DNA of 64,000 nt from Plasmopara viticola (Eukaryota; Oomycota; Peronosporomycetes; Peronosporales; Peronosporaceae), in contig MBPM02000017.1 of assembly GCA_001695595.3 (NCBI GenBank), positions 806,001 to 870,000 on the forward strand, read 5' to 3'. A program made the translations under genes and the position numbers. Shown in pieces: positions 45,561-56,400 of the stretch. The notes beneath the pieces were generated by a model. It had not been told where the DNA came from. It did no database searches and saw only the letters and a program-made list of their open reading frames with translations. Numbering within the stretch: position 1 is the first letter of the stretch; the number at the start of each line of letters is the position of its first letter.

Positions 45561-45641
45561 GTAAGCAATTAATTTACACATGACGTCCGATCTCTCGTGT
45601 TGACATTATGTTCTGCTCATGTGTTTGTGTTGTTTCTGTAG
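45561..45641 (+). other. Putative 81-bp intron in the 3' flank of F
   Basis: GTAAGCAATT follows the stop codon by about 38 bases. After ctgctcatg and a T-rich tract the sequence ends gtttctgtag. Equivalent signals are present after C, E, G and I. It would lie in the 3' UTR. No transcript evidence is available. Confidence 0.4.
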
Positions 45642-47300
45642 TGAAGTTATGATTGGAGATTTTCTGTTAGTTGCAGAAAAGACTGGACCTGTGATGATTG
45701 AAAAAGCGGCGCTTGTCATCAAAGCACAAGGCTTGCAGGCCAACACTTCGCATTTTTAGGCATTTCACTGCTTTGTACACACTTGCATTGCATCCTTAGA
45801 TCATATTACTTCAAATCCTATTAAATCGAGCATAGTTACTTTCTTAAGCTTGTTTCTTGTCCTACGAATTTACCGTCGATAGGGCCATCAGAATATACCT
45901 TAGTATGGAGTATTGAGACAACGGCATTTTCGATGAACGAAAGCCTGGTCCTAAATTGTATGCTTTATACATTTTTAAACGCCTTGCGTTTTTACGGGGA
46001 CAATTTGTTGTAGACAAGACTCATAATGCTTAACGTCATGAGGACATGCGCTTGAATTATGTCGGCAGATGCTTGTGGCTGTATGAAGCTTGCAATGTAG
46101 GAGGACATTCAACAATGCAACGTAGGTGAGAAATCAGATTATGCAGCCCATCACAGGCATTTAGAATAGTGACCTCCCATTTCAGTTCGCTTTGCCCGCG
46201 TCTGAGCGATTCCAAATCTGAAGAGAGCTTACTATTGAGCTCAGCATTAGGGCCGCTATCAAAATTTGCTTGAGTATTGTGGCTTTTCAACCACGGTGCT
46301 CGCTTCCGTGGCTCTACTTGATGGTAATTTTGATCTTTAGCCAATCGTCTTCTATGTAATGGACACAGAAACACATAAGCAAAAATTCAAGAGATATTGA
46401 CATACAACAAGTAAACGCTAGCCAGCACAGTGAACGTTGCACCGCCCCGTCACCCACTTGCTGCATAATAAAACGAAAAATTCGATCCAAGAGATAAACC
46501 TCTGAGCTACATATTCTCAAATCGAGCATACTATCGCTAAGCTTAGATTAAAAAAAAATGTCGACTTTAGACGTGTTAAGGGCCAACGCGAGTGGGTCCG
46601 AGCGCGAGTAGGTAAAGCAAAAACAAAGGGTATTTTTTAGTTATGGATGATGCATCAAGTATCGATGGACATTTCGATGTTGTGCAACGAGCTTTTGAGA
46701 TTATTTATAAGGGCAAAAGGAAGATTAATGAGAGAAAATATACATTCGCAGCGCAAGAATTTGGCGGTAACGTCAAATCGTCAAGCAGCAGTAGCGAGTC
46801 TTATTTCAACTAAAGTAACAACAATTTGGGAATATCTGAAAAAAAACTTCATAACAGTTGTGGTAGGAGAAGGATATTGCGAGGTTTGGCTTGCACTTGA
46901 CTAAAAAAATTTAAAAACCGGTGCCAGACTGGCCAGCGAAAGGATTTACAGTGCTGATCACTGACGACAATGTATCTTCCTTACAATTGTCACAAATTTT
47001 CTTTCCCAACGGATAGCGCTGCTCTTGTAATTGCCAGCCCTCAACTCGCATCTAAATTGTTGGGTCTCGTTAGAAAAAAAGGATCGACTCATTATTACGC
47101 TCGGCGCTGGGATGGTTAAAAAGATATTGCGCGGCCTTGCTTTGCGGGCCATGATATCGGGCCTTTTGCTTTACGTTAATGTCCGGGGTATGGTGCTCCA
47201 AATCATCTTTTGGCGACGAACAGAAGCTGTACTATTAGCGCACTTTTGTGCAGGGAAGAGTCTATATATGCGAAAACTTTAAAGCAAGAAATACTGGAAG
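45642..47300 (+). repeat. Duplicated 3' flank of F, block copy T3
   Basis: Nearly identical to 39942-41590 downstream of E. It differs by isolated substitutions and short indels. It includes the module near 46190 and the small frame at 46643-46813. The similarity to T2 ends near 47260-47300. Confidence 0.7.
46643..46813 (+). CDS. Small conserved frame, 56 residues, copy 2
   Basis: It opens MDDASSIDGHFDVVQRAFEI and ends ESYFN. Compared with 40942-41112, Asn8 is Asp, Leu10 is His and Met23 is Lys. All other codons are kept except one silent change, so there is no frame disruption. Function unknown. Confidence 0.3.
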   Translation: MDDASSIDGHFDVVQRAFEIIYKGKRKINERKYTFAAQEFGGNVKSSSSSSESYFN

Positions 47301-47399
47301 AATGTAAGGAGTGTGTCAACAATACCTTGTGCCAAATTAACGGTACAACTTGTGCTATGTCGCCTTATAAGTGGTATCTTATTGCAAAAAGTTGAAATT

Positions 47400-47600
47400 T
47401 GGATAGATTTTGCCCAAGTCTTGAGTAGCAAAGCGAGTAGAGGTTCAAGAAAGTAACCTCACCAATTGCAGAAAAGACTTAAATGAGAGAGCGACGCTTG
47501 GTATTCTCTATGCTAGGAATAGCTATTGTTTCATCTGAGCACAGGGCTTGCATGTCAACGATTCACGTTTTGAGGCATTAAAATGCGGTAAATACATGCA
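47400..47600 (+). repeat. Orphan effector 3' flank without a gene body
   Basis: The stretch gtagcaaagcgag, ttgcagaaaagact, gagagcgacgcttggta, agcacagggcttgcatgtcaac and cacgttttgaggcatt reproduces the conserved 3' flank seen after G, C and I, but no effector coding sequence precedes it. A member was probably deleted here. Confidence 0.55.
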
Positions 47601-47992
47601 TATACACTCGCATTGCATTTTACTTAACTTTCTAGTGAAGCCACAGCCAATTGTTTTTCTATTTGAGATTACTTCTAGTTGGGCAGTTTCTTTTTGCGGT
47701 TTGTACAATATCACACCGTGGTCATTTTTTGTTACAAAAATCTCACCATTAAAATTTTACAGGAACGCGTTGATCAAAGTTTTGAAAATATCATCAATAA
47801 CATAGATTTAATTTTTTATGTGTTGTTTTCGTTCCAATGTCATATGAGATAATAATTGGTAGAATACGTACCATTATACTTTTAAAATTACTACCTATGA
47901 GAATACAAAAATCCGTAAGTTGGACAAAATAATTCTAAGAACTTGAAAGCTTGAGTCGAAAGAGTAGCTTTGTGACACCGGAAATAAGATAA

Positions 47993-48400
47993 TCATTCGT
48001 CAAAAAAAGAATATGGATCTTGATCGAAGTTTTGATACCATTTATCACTAAATGCTTTAAGCTGTGGCTTGAATTGGGTGTGGCCCGTACGTGGGTTGGT
48101 CATCACTTGATGTAGTTGTTGATAATGAAGACGAATCATCGTCAAACACTGGTGAAACGTTCCTTCAGCGTGAAGAGGCGGTGTGTTAAAAATGGCTTTG
48201 TTGCGATTTAGCCAGAGTGTGGGCAAAATGACGCAGCGAACAACGTTGAATAGGCGAATCGGCGTAAGTGTGCCAAAAGTAGCCTGTCGTTCATCGAGAC
48301 CAATCAACTGGTGAAGGAATAAAACGTGTGGCCAATTAACGGTAATGTTAAAAATCCGTGAAAATGGGGGAAGAAAGCGGCGCCATAAAAATTGGGCCAT
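47993..48400 (-). pseudogene. LINE 2 C-terminal region (after RT)
   Basis: An open frame of 135 codons with FLWRRFLPPFSRIFN, then PHVLFLHQLIGLDE and VVRCVILPTLWLNRNKAIF. A W-R-x-L-P-P-F start and a CVLHTLWL-x-RN segment are typical of the region that follows reverse transcriptase and the zinc-binding region in oomycete and plant LINEs (family knowledge). It is the 3'-most coding part of the element. It ends about 130 bp from the left direct repeat. Confidence 0.6.
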
Positions 48401-48938
48401 GTGGCAGTTTTATAGTAGATGAAGTGGAGTCTCAGTTGTGTCGCACTCATGAACACATTGTACCACGGTGGTATGTCAGCGATATTTGTATCAAAAACCG
48501 AGCCCATTATGCTGAAGTCGAAAGACAAAGTCGCTTTAAGTGGGAAGAAGATCGCGTTGAAGACGACGCTCAAAAGACCAGTGATGTGGCTGGAGATGAA
48601 CGTCAGGGACTGAAAGCTGACACAGCGGAAGCGGCGGTGGGTCTTGTGCCATAAGAAGTCCCTTGACTAAACTATTAAAGGGGGAAATGATATCTTGGCC
48701 AGCGAAAGTCCAAATGTGCAGCGCGTTGATCATGCCTTTAGGTGGTAGTGGATCTGTACAGAAATCTTGGTAATGTTGAGGAACGTCAATGCGTGAGGCG
48801 AGTTTTTGAACGACCGTTGTAAGAGACCGGCCCAATATAATAGAAGAGCCGGTCAAGGCTGTGCGTAAAGTTCCTTGGTCTGGATGAGCTCTATACACGG
48901 TACAAATGTTGAAAAAAAGTCTTAGAATTCCTTGATGG

Positions 48939-50623
48939 CTAAAGAAGCAGGAAGCCTTCCGATGAAGCGTTGCCAAAGGCCGATTTGCTTCTGTAAAACG
49001 AAGAAAGACATTGTTCCAGAGTGGCCATGCTGAAGTTTGACCATAAAACTGCGATGGCATCTCTCCAATGAGCAGGAATCATGTGCCAGCGGGAAATCTG
49101 TGCCATTTGAGAAAGTGGTATGCAAATGTAAATGAAGTCCAGTCCTGAACCTTGACCATTAAAAGCAGCATCAATAGTCGTTTGTGCCGGAGTAAACCAC
49201 TTTAAAGGAGCTGAAAAGTTGCGGCGGCAGTGAAAAATAAGCTGACGGATGAGGTTGACTTGAAGTAACTCGACAGATGATGCGACCGAAGGGAAATCGA
49301 GTCCACCCGAGCTTTTATCCACAGAAAACGACTTGCTGGATAGTTGTCCACGAGTAGCGACATCAGCAATTGTTGTAGATGGAGTGTTGTTGACGAAGTT
49401 GCGCATGAGTGGAGTAAATTGCAGTAATTCTTGATTCGAAACTAAAATTTTACCCAGGAAAAGCCAAAGTGTTGATAAAATCATCGTCTTTAGTATAAGC
49501 ACGCGACCACAAAGTGTCCGTGCTTGCCATCGCCAAGAAACACACAGCTTTTGAAACTGGACGAGAAGAGAGCTGAGCTGATGGCTGGGTGTGACCGCTG
49601 GTCCGACAGCAATGCCCAAAAGAGAAGTGTGCTCGTGGTTTTGCAAAACGCGAGCACCCAAGTGTCGGAGTTGATTGTAAATTCCGGTATCGTCGGTAGA
49701 CCAGAGACGAAAAGGAAAAATGACTGGTTTATCCATATTTAGCCGCATACCCGTGGCAGCACAAAAGGATTGTACCCGAGCCAGAAATTGGGGCGCGTGA
49801 GAGAGATTGTTGACAACTCCAGTGATATCATCGGCAAAACTCATTTGTGATGATGCGAGTGTCGAATTTTTATTGCAGATTCATCACTTGTTGCCCGCAG
49901 AAAGAATAGCAGAGGTTCAATAAAAAGCACGAACAAACCAGGAGAGAGTGGCTCACCCTGTCGAACGCCGGCTCCCAAACTGAACAAGTCCGAGCGTGAA
50001 GAATTAATAATAACTTGAACTAATGTACCCTTAAAAAAGGTCTTGACCCAATGTCGAAAATTTGGTCCGAAACCCCAATGCTATAGTACATGATCGAGTG
50101 CCTGCCAGTTGACACAATCGAATGCTGTCGCAAAGTCGAGGCAAATTGCACCGGCCGGATCACGGGTTTTTTCCGCCGACAGTAATCTTGAAGTTCGTGA
50201 AAGTGTCGCAGTTCATGGCGTATGCCACGTCCCGAACAAAGCCTTACGAGTTAGGTAAAATTTGGTTGAAGCGATAGGGTAACGCCTTGGGCTCAAATTG
50301 GCATCTTGATCAAGCAACGAAAAAGGCCGATAGTTCTTGGGGTCTGAGCGAGAGCCGTTCAAATAAAGCAATGATATATAACCACGTCGTTGTAATTTAG
50401 TCACTCGACCCTTTCGAAATTGAGCCGCATAGACAACATTGAGTCGGAAAAAGTTGATATTATTCCGCAGGAAATCCGTTTGGGCCGGGGGATTTTCCGC
50501 GGGCAGTGTGCTTAATAGCATGATAAAAATCATTTGCCGTAAGCGCATCGAGCAGAGCAGCGTGATTAAACGGTATCCTTCGCGTGCTACAATGAAGAAT
50601 GTCCTAAACTTTTTGTGGGTCAA
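48939..50623 (-). pseudogene. LINE 2 reverse transcriptase, frameshifted
   Basis: On the minus strand the RT blocks appear in order. At about 50400-50290 is GYISLLYLNGSRSDPKNYRP, followed by FSLL. At about 50150-50105 is ICLDFATAFDCVNW, which holds the first catalytic Asp. At about 49975-49900 is GVRQGEPLSPGLFVLFIEPL, the NTP-binding block. At 49844 is MSFADDITGVVNN, the FADD catalytic box. The frame changes between each block, so the enzyme cannot be made. In life it would copy the LINE RNA at a nicked target. The segment after FADD (to 48939) continues GMRLNMDKP and the thumb-like region. Confidence 0.8.
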
Positions 50624-51051
50624 AGTGCTGACGTTTGACCATTAAATCATGAGAATCCGACTGAAAAATGGTTCCTTAAAGCTGACGATGAGTTGATAAG
50701 AATGTGGCGGGATCTTTAGACAAGCCTAAAGGCGTGTCAACTGATGAAATTCAGACCTTCAATTGTGGCGCCATAGGAGACCGAAAATAATGTCTTAAAG
50801 ATTGCCTACCAGACGTGATATCCATGTCAAACTTAGAAACACTATTCCAGTCACGAATTGCAGTTGAAAAAATCAAATAGGCTTGGCGGGATAAGTCACG
50901 CTGCTGCCTATTATAGTCACTTGGATCCACTGAGAAAAGTTTTTCACAATCACGAGAAGCCGAAAGGAGGTTTCGAAGTTGAGCAGTAGTAGCTTCTTTA
51001 CGTCGTATTTATTCTCAGAAGAGAAAAATACGGTCCCTTCATTTATGCTCG

Positions 51052-51790
51052 TCAAGGAAGCATCCCGGATTTCGCGTTGGGTCGAGGGAAGTTGCAAGAC
51101 ACGATTGCTCGAAATTGATCTTGAATGGAGCTACATTGAAGCAGCCAGGGTGGGCATTTGAACGGGAGCGAGTCTGCTGAAAATATTTCAGCGGAAGACG
51201 CTGAAAACTCAATAGAGACGTGATCCGCTGTCCCATGCTTGTGTCCCATTAGATGCTTACTGGAGCGAATAAATTTGTCACAGAAGTCAACGCTAGCGAG
51301 ACAGTACTCAATGCGATTCTTAGACTTTGGGCCCGTAAATTTACGCAAATTGGCTTTCAAGGCGCCAAAAATCAATTAAGCCGAGGCTAATCATCCAAAC
51401 GAAAAGCACAGCGCGGTCGCTGTCATGGAAGGAGGCACCAGGTGTAGCTTGGTCTACGTCGGGGTCCATAGACATATTAAAATCGCCTAAAACGAGATGT
51501 ACAGCAGATTCATGAAATTGCCGTGGTAGAGCCGAGAAGAAAGAAGGCCGATCTTCTGGGCGAACCGGACCGTATACCACGTAAAAACAGATGCAATTTT
51601 CACCCAAGTTTGCGGACACGGCCAAATATCGATTCGTCAGTAAAGCTGAGTCGGTAAGAAGTGTTGTTTCGTCACAAATATTTTGAAAGGGTGACTTCCA
51701 CTAAATAATAGAGTGACACCATTGCGGCCACACCCAGTTGAGGGTGATTGTGACCAGATTGAATGGGCATCTGCGTCTGCAGCATGAAGG
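51052..51790 (-). pseudogene. LINE 2 apurinic-type endonuclease, partial
   Basis: On the minus strand, GRNGVTLLFSG near 51690 is the G-x-GV-x-L strand of LINE endonucleases. The frame 51625-51341 contains CFYVVYGPVRPEDRPSFFSA and VHLVLGDFNMSMDP, with the GDFN catalytic-site residues. The next frame (51375-51052) carries KSKNRIEYCLASVDFC, matching the S-x-IDY/D region, and GHKHGTADHVSIEFS, matching the SDH region. Frameshifts separate these pieces. This domain makes the first-strand nick in LINE insertion. The N-terminal catalytic part upstream of 51790 is not recognisable. Confidence 0.75.
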
Positions 51791-52123
51791 AAGTAGTCGT
51801 TGCTTTCAACCGACTGCTGACTTGGTTCCTTGTAAAGCGATGAATTGGTTAGTTGAAAAGCGATCTTGATAAAATTGCAGGCGTGGCTTATTCAGCCCGT
51901 TCACATTGAGTGAAATCGCCTCAGAGGCCTACGCTTCTTGTCTGGAAGTGAGATCGAGAAATTAATGTTCCATTCGCATCAGGTTTCAAAGCTTGGACGG
52001 CTTTGACCGAAGTCTTTAAGAAGTCGGGTACTGTCTCGTACTTCAATAGGTCTCTTGCAAAAGAGCTAAAACCCATCAGTTAAAGTGTAGTGTTCGAACG
52101 AAGCGGTATCGCCAAGTTAAGAA

Positions 52124-52192
52124 ATTCAGATTTTTTTCGGTTAAGATAAAAAGCTTGAATTCAGATTTTTTCGGTTAAGATAAAAAGCTTGA
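52124..52192. repeat. Short tandem duplication, two units of about 35 bp
   Basis: attcagatttttttcggtta...aaaagcttga (52124-52158) is followed directly by the same unit one base shorter (52159-52192). It lies inside LINE 2 and probably arose by slippage. Confidence 0.8.
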
Positions 52193-52469
52193 GTAGGTCG
52201 TGATAGACCGTAGGTGCCATAATATGAAGGACTAAATCCCAGCTTGAAAGTACGAACTGGGCCTTCTTCGTTTGCTTCGAATAAGATAAAACATGATTGA
52301 AAAGAAGTCGAAGCATCTTTTTTGCTTTGCCTGTAGTCCTGTTGTACCAGGACGAGTATTGGCAACAAGACGACAGGCGCTGCGGTAGTTTGCCAATGTA
52401 GCAAGATGTTTAGAAATAGCCATGGCCGGGAGCATTAGTCCTGGGTTTGCTTCAAACGTGGCTAGTTGC

Positions 52470-53963
52470 TCAAGCGGAGGGCGATACGCTAAGCAAGAAC
52501 GAGTCGATGTACTCAAAGAGTTCACGGCGAGTCAATTTTTCGCAATCGTAAGGCAAAGCTCCAGGAGTAATTCGGTCGATGTACGCTGGTGTGGCAGCAG
52601 CGACGGGAGTACTTCCAAGACAAGCTTCGTCAGCCTCCTCGCGGCAAAGTTCAAGATCGTACTGCCATTGGGTAACCTCTTCTTGCACATCATCATACCA
52701 TAGTGAAGTATAGTAATTAGACTTGAAAAGGTCATCAGCACTTGCTGTGCCTCTCAATGCGTTAACATTGTAGTTAATCGCCGAAGTTTCAGCCACTTCA
52801 GCACCGGAGCGACCATAAAGAGCTTTTTGATTGGATGTTGCTTTTGCATATAAAGGAGCGCTTGAGTTTATCACAGGCAACAAAATTTCTTCACTCATAA
52901 ATTCGCTAGCGTCCATTCCCGACAGGGCGGAGTTAATGTCACTTCCATCATAATTCATACAGCGCTCGCCAAACTCGTCTCCTCCAAGATTTTAAGCTCA
53001 TCCCGAACGCAGGAATACGGTTTACATGCTCAGCTTAGGACACTGCGTCTAAGCTCAGCTAGCTTAAGCTGAATGCGTTTGGTGCCCATATCGAAATAGC
53101 ACGTTTTTCGAAATACGACTCTCGATACTTCGTTGATTTGGTCCGCCTTCCGGATGAAGTAAGGGATGCTATGATCTTTGATTGGTTTTCGGAACGTGGT
53201 GCGCCGCCTACGTGCGTTCTTCCCGCATATGTGCGGAACGGGCTTACCTCGCGGGAGCGCACTGTATATTTTGGACAAAATCAAGCACCAGCTGTTTGAG
53301 TCCATCTACGAATTCTCCCCTTTGGGAAATTGAATCTCCGTCGGCATGGAAAAGCTCCGAGCTCGTTTCGTCAACCATAATGTTGCATGTTATAATCGAG
53401 TGACGCCACCGTCAATTCGCATTCGCCAAGAGGAAGTGGCGCCGCAAAAGGCGGCTGAATCAGCTACCAAGGAGGCATCTGACAAATCTTTCCCATCCGA
53501 AGATAAAATCCCAGTGGGTTTACTTCGTCTCTCCGCACGTGTATTCGCAAGAATCACCTGGACTCTTCGGCGGACTCTGATACTGTCTATCAAATGGCTA
53601 CCGTACCGTTGCGAGACCCTTCTTTACCACGCCCCCCCCTCTCCTGCACCTGAAGTCACGATGTCGGGCGAGGATGTGCCACCCGTCTTTCCATAGTTGG
53701 GGTTAATCGTCTTTTGCTAGCTCTTCAAGCACCTCAGCGAGGTGTTTACGCTTGATAGCATGTGGACAAAAGATCCACATACGATGCAGCTCTGCTGCGC
53801 TAGCCGGTGTTGGTGCTAGCTTGATCGCATTAAGACGCAAGGCGTCAAGGTTTTGAAGAGCGAGTTCAGCCTCGCTAGTCTCTAGCAATGAATCCCCTAG
53901 TAGTTGACGAGGAAACCCAGAGCGACGAGATGTAGAGCGTGACGTCACCAAGATTACGAACAA
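52470..53963 (-). pseudogene. LINE 2 ORF1-like pieces
   Basis: On the minus strand there are three successive open pieces. First is 53963-53703, with HRMWIFCPHAIKRKHLAEVL. Next is 53305-53030, with RTTFRKPIKDHSIPYFIRKA and RVVFRKTCYFDMGTKRIQL. Last is 52958-52470, acidic, with a C-terminal YDCEKLTRRELFEYIDSF. They lie upstream of the endonuclease, where the nucleic-acid-binding ORF1 of LINEs is expected. No CCHC zinc knuckle or RRM is recognised. The assignment rests on position. Stops and frame changes between the pieces make it non-functional. Confidence 0.4.
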
Positions 53964-54483
53964 CTCGGAACTAATAAGCTCCTACGCGGATCACCATCTG
54001 CAGTATGAGATACAAACTTCGCTCTGGGGAGTTAGAGTCCGTGCAAAGCACAGAGAGTCTCCACTGGAAGTTAAATCGGGCGAGATGTACCTCAATACAC
54101 AGCCCAAATCATATGCAGTCCTCTACTTGGAACGTCATAAGTTGTAAACCCCTTGAATGAGGTACTTTAATTCTCTCCACCAGACCACTTTAAACAGTAG
54201 GTATCAGACAACAACAAGGAAGTGAAAAGTCGAGGCGCGGTAGGAGATGAAAGAGTTGGAGCGAAAGTAACGACGACTTGTCAATGAAGACAGTTTGCTC
54301 GGCAACCTACGGGAGCGACAGTGGCAGGGGGCGGCAAGGCGAGCGCAACGGAGACGACTGCAAAGAGTTGAGACCGAAGCGAGAAGCTTGGAGCGAAGGA
54401 CAACGAACAAACGGGGCTTGTGCGGTGTCGCAAGGTCGGCCTTTTTCTGTGCGGGTGCGCAGTCGAAGGCAAAATTGAGACTT

Positions 54484-54780
54484 TGTATTGTATTGTATTA
54501 CGTTATCGCGTTGCCAAGTCATGCACGTGCTAGGCTCAGTCTAGCTAGTCCACGGCATAGAGTGGTGTCCGCATACGTCGGGTCTCGTCCGGCGGGCAGT
54601 ACAGCCAGCACCGAGGTCGTGAGGGTCTTTTATTATTTTGTTTAGTTCTGACTTGGTAAGAGCCCAGGTGGCGCCCTGGTGCTAGAGACCTGCAGATGCC
54701 CGAGAGCACCTGCCCGAAGCGCGCGAACATTTAGCCCCCGCGCTTGGAAGGAGGGCGTCACCCCAACCCTACCCGAAGGT
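54484..54780 (-). mobile_element. SINE-like element, copy 3, at the 5' end of LINE 2
   Basis: A 297-bp copy of the element at 1044-1370, inverted. It keeps the start gggttggggtgacgccctcc and the end acgtaatacaatacaata. About 31 bp of the middle (between ctgcaggtctct and agcaccaggg) is missing. It has no target duplication of its own that I can identify: only the outer 17-bp repeat touches its 5' end. Sequence between 53964 and 54484 beyond it is GC-richer and without a recognised gene. Confidence 0.7.
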
Positions 54781-54797
54781 TGAGATAATAATTGGTA

Positions 54798-56400
54798 TAG
54801 AAAGCGTAGAGAAAGTTAGAAATCCATCTCTTAACTCCTTTATCAATTTTATTTTTTCTAGTTATTGATCACGGGACGTGACGAATTCAAAAATGTATGT
54901 TATTAACGAGAAATTAATTATTGTTTTTTAAGTACTACAAGCTCAAATTGATTTACGAACCTTTTTTTTGCCAGAGAAATAAACTCTATATCGCAGGCAA
55001 AGCTTTCAGGAGACTCACCTTGTCAATCGACATACTATATTTGTCGATTTATACTAAACGCGATGTTATGCTCTTTACAACTAACACTTTTATACAGATG
55101 CTTGATGTTGTGTCGAGCATAAGGTCTCCGCTAATTCAAAAGAAATTTGCCAGCTGTGAAAATCGTTTTTTCTCGAAGGATGTACTTGCGACTGGCTTGC
55201 CACTGGTAGTAGAAGTTGATGACGGCCAAATGATGTCGACAATCAAGTTAATATTGCAACGAAAAAGACTATCGTCGATGCATCGTAAGTAAAAACTAAA
55301 GTTTTATCCACAAGTGCTAGCTCTTGACTAATCGAGGCTTCATACCCCGATGTGGAATAATTTGAAAAGTACTAGTTGATAATGCGTTTTCCTTCCATAC
55401 CGTCCCAAGCTTTCTGAATAAAAAAACAGTGATTAGCCACGCTGCGCTTGTGAACGCCGCTTCAGCACCCCTGTGGTTCGCTTTGCTCGTGTCTTAATGA
55501 CCGAACGCCAAAGGATGGCTCATTTATGAGCTTGGCGTCGGGCCTGTCTTTATAAGTATTGCGCGGCCCGCTTGACATTGAGCTGTTGAATTAATCTCCA
55601 TCACGCACTTTATCGGTATGTGTACCGGCATGCATAAGGAGTTTTTTCCAAAACATATAGTTTAATAGCATACATTAGCAGCAAATTGAGAGCAAGACCA
55701 GAAAGATAAGAAATGAATCATGTTTCAAACTACAGTGTATTGATTGCCCACTTTATTTTTGTTGGCTGATTGGAAGATTATATATCTTCCTCCACTCCCC
55801 TTCTTTGCAAGATACTAACACACATTCAGCTGTTTTTCGAGAACAGTGTGAACATCGATAGCTCCTCTGGCGTTTACCCGCTATAAGACCAGACTGGGAT
55901 TTTGAAGGCAGGCCGTTGCTACAATGCCTATCAATGTTATATATGTAGCCACTGCTTAGCAAAACCCACCTCCGCGTAAGAGAGCCACAACGTTGGAAAC
56001 TATTGAGTTTAACAACAGTACCGTGGCTGTGAATATAACTTTGGCCAAATCTTTTCGATGTAGAATGTAGATATTGTGCTGTCGACGCACTTTTTTTGAG
56101 TGTGTGATACCTGTGCATACGGAGATTCTTGCGCAGAGAAAGCTCGTAAAATACTGTAAGAAACCTTAGTCTGAATCTTAAACCGTCTCGCGGGATAGCG
56201 TCATAAAATGGCGACTTTAATGGCCAACTCAGCATGATGCGAACGAATGCGAGCGCGTAGGTAGAGCAAAAGAAGAAAGTAATTTTATGTAGTATTGCTG
56301 AAATTATTGAGCATTCCGAGCCAAGTTTGTCAAATTTCAGCGCGCAATTTAGGAGGCTCTAAGTGAAGGACCATATAATTTGCGTATATCCAAAAAATGA
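54798..56400. other. Intergenic upstream of G
   Basis: No convincing gene. The module cgctgcgcttgtgaac...ttcgctttgctcgtgtctta...gcgcggcccgc lies at 55440-55575. A minus-strand frame at 55753-56235 (listed separately) is doubtful. The rest is AT-rich and holds nothing I recognise. Confidence 0.4.
55753..56235 (-). CDS. Unrecognised frame, 160 residues, doubtful
   Basis: An ATG at 56235 opens MLSWPLKSPFYDAIPRDGLR. The protein is basic throughout and ends with a Cys-rich stretch, SYRCSHCSRKTAECVLVSC, in which a C-x2-C pair and two further Cys could form a zinc ribbon. Such stretches occur near the ends of some DNA transposases, but no catalytic motif is present. There is no signal peptide. It lies in the 5' flank of G on the opposite strand and may be chance. 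Confidence 0.2.
   Translation of the reverse strand: MLSWPLKSPFYDAIPRDGLRFRLRFLTVFYELSLRKNLRMHRYHTLKKSASTAQYLHSTSKRFGQSYIHSHGTVVKLNSFQRCGSLTRRWVLLSSGYIYNIDRHCSNGLPSKSQSGLIAGKRQRSYRCSHCSRKTAECVLVSCKEGEWRKIYNLPISQQK

Larger units (their letters stand above)
47862..54780 (-). mobile_element. LINE element 2 with a SINE-like 5' end, flanked by a 17-bp direct repeat
   Basis: The direct repeat tgagataataattggta lies at 47845-47861 and 54781-54797. Between them, read on the minus strand, are a SINE-like copy (54780-54484), an uncharacterised stretch and ORF1-like pieces (53963-52470). An endonuclease region (about 51790-51052) comes next, then reverse transcriptase (50623-48939) and a C-terminal region (48400-47993). 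Frame changes and stops occur in every part, for example just before the catalytic FADD box, so it is dead. The right-hand repeat abuts the 5' end of the SINE-like sequence exactly, suggesting that the whole unit inserted together. Confidence 0.7.

Noticed and set aside
54921..55292. Plus-strand frame of 123 codons
   Set aside because: It starts at TTG, and from the first ATG only about 75 residues remain. AT-rich composition and no features.
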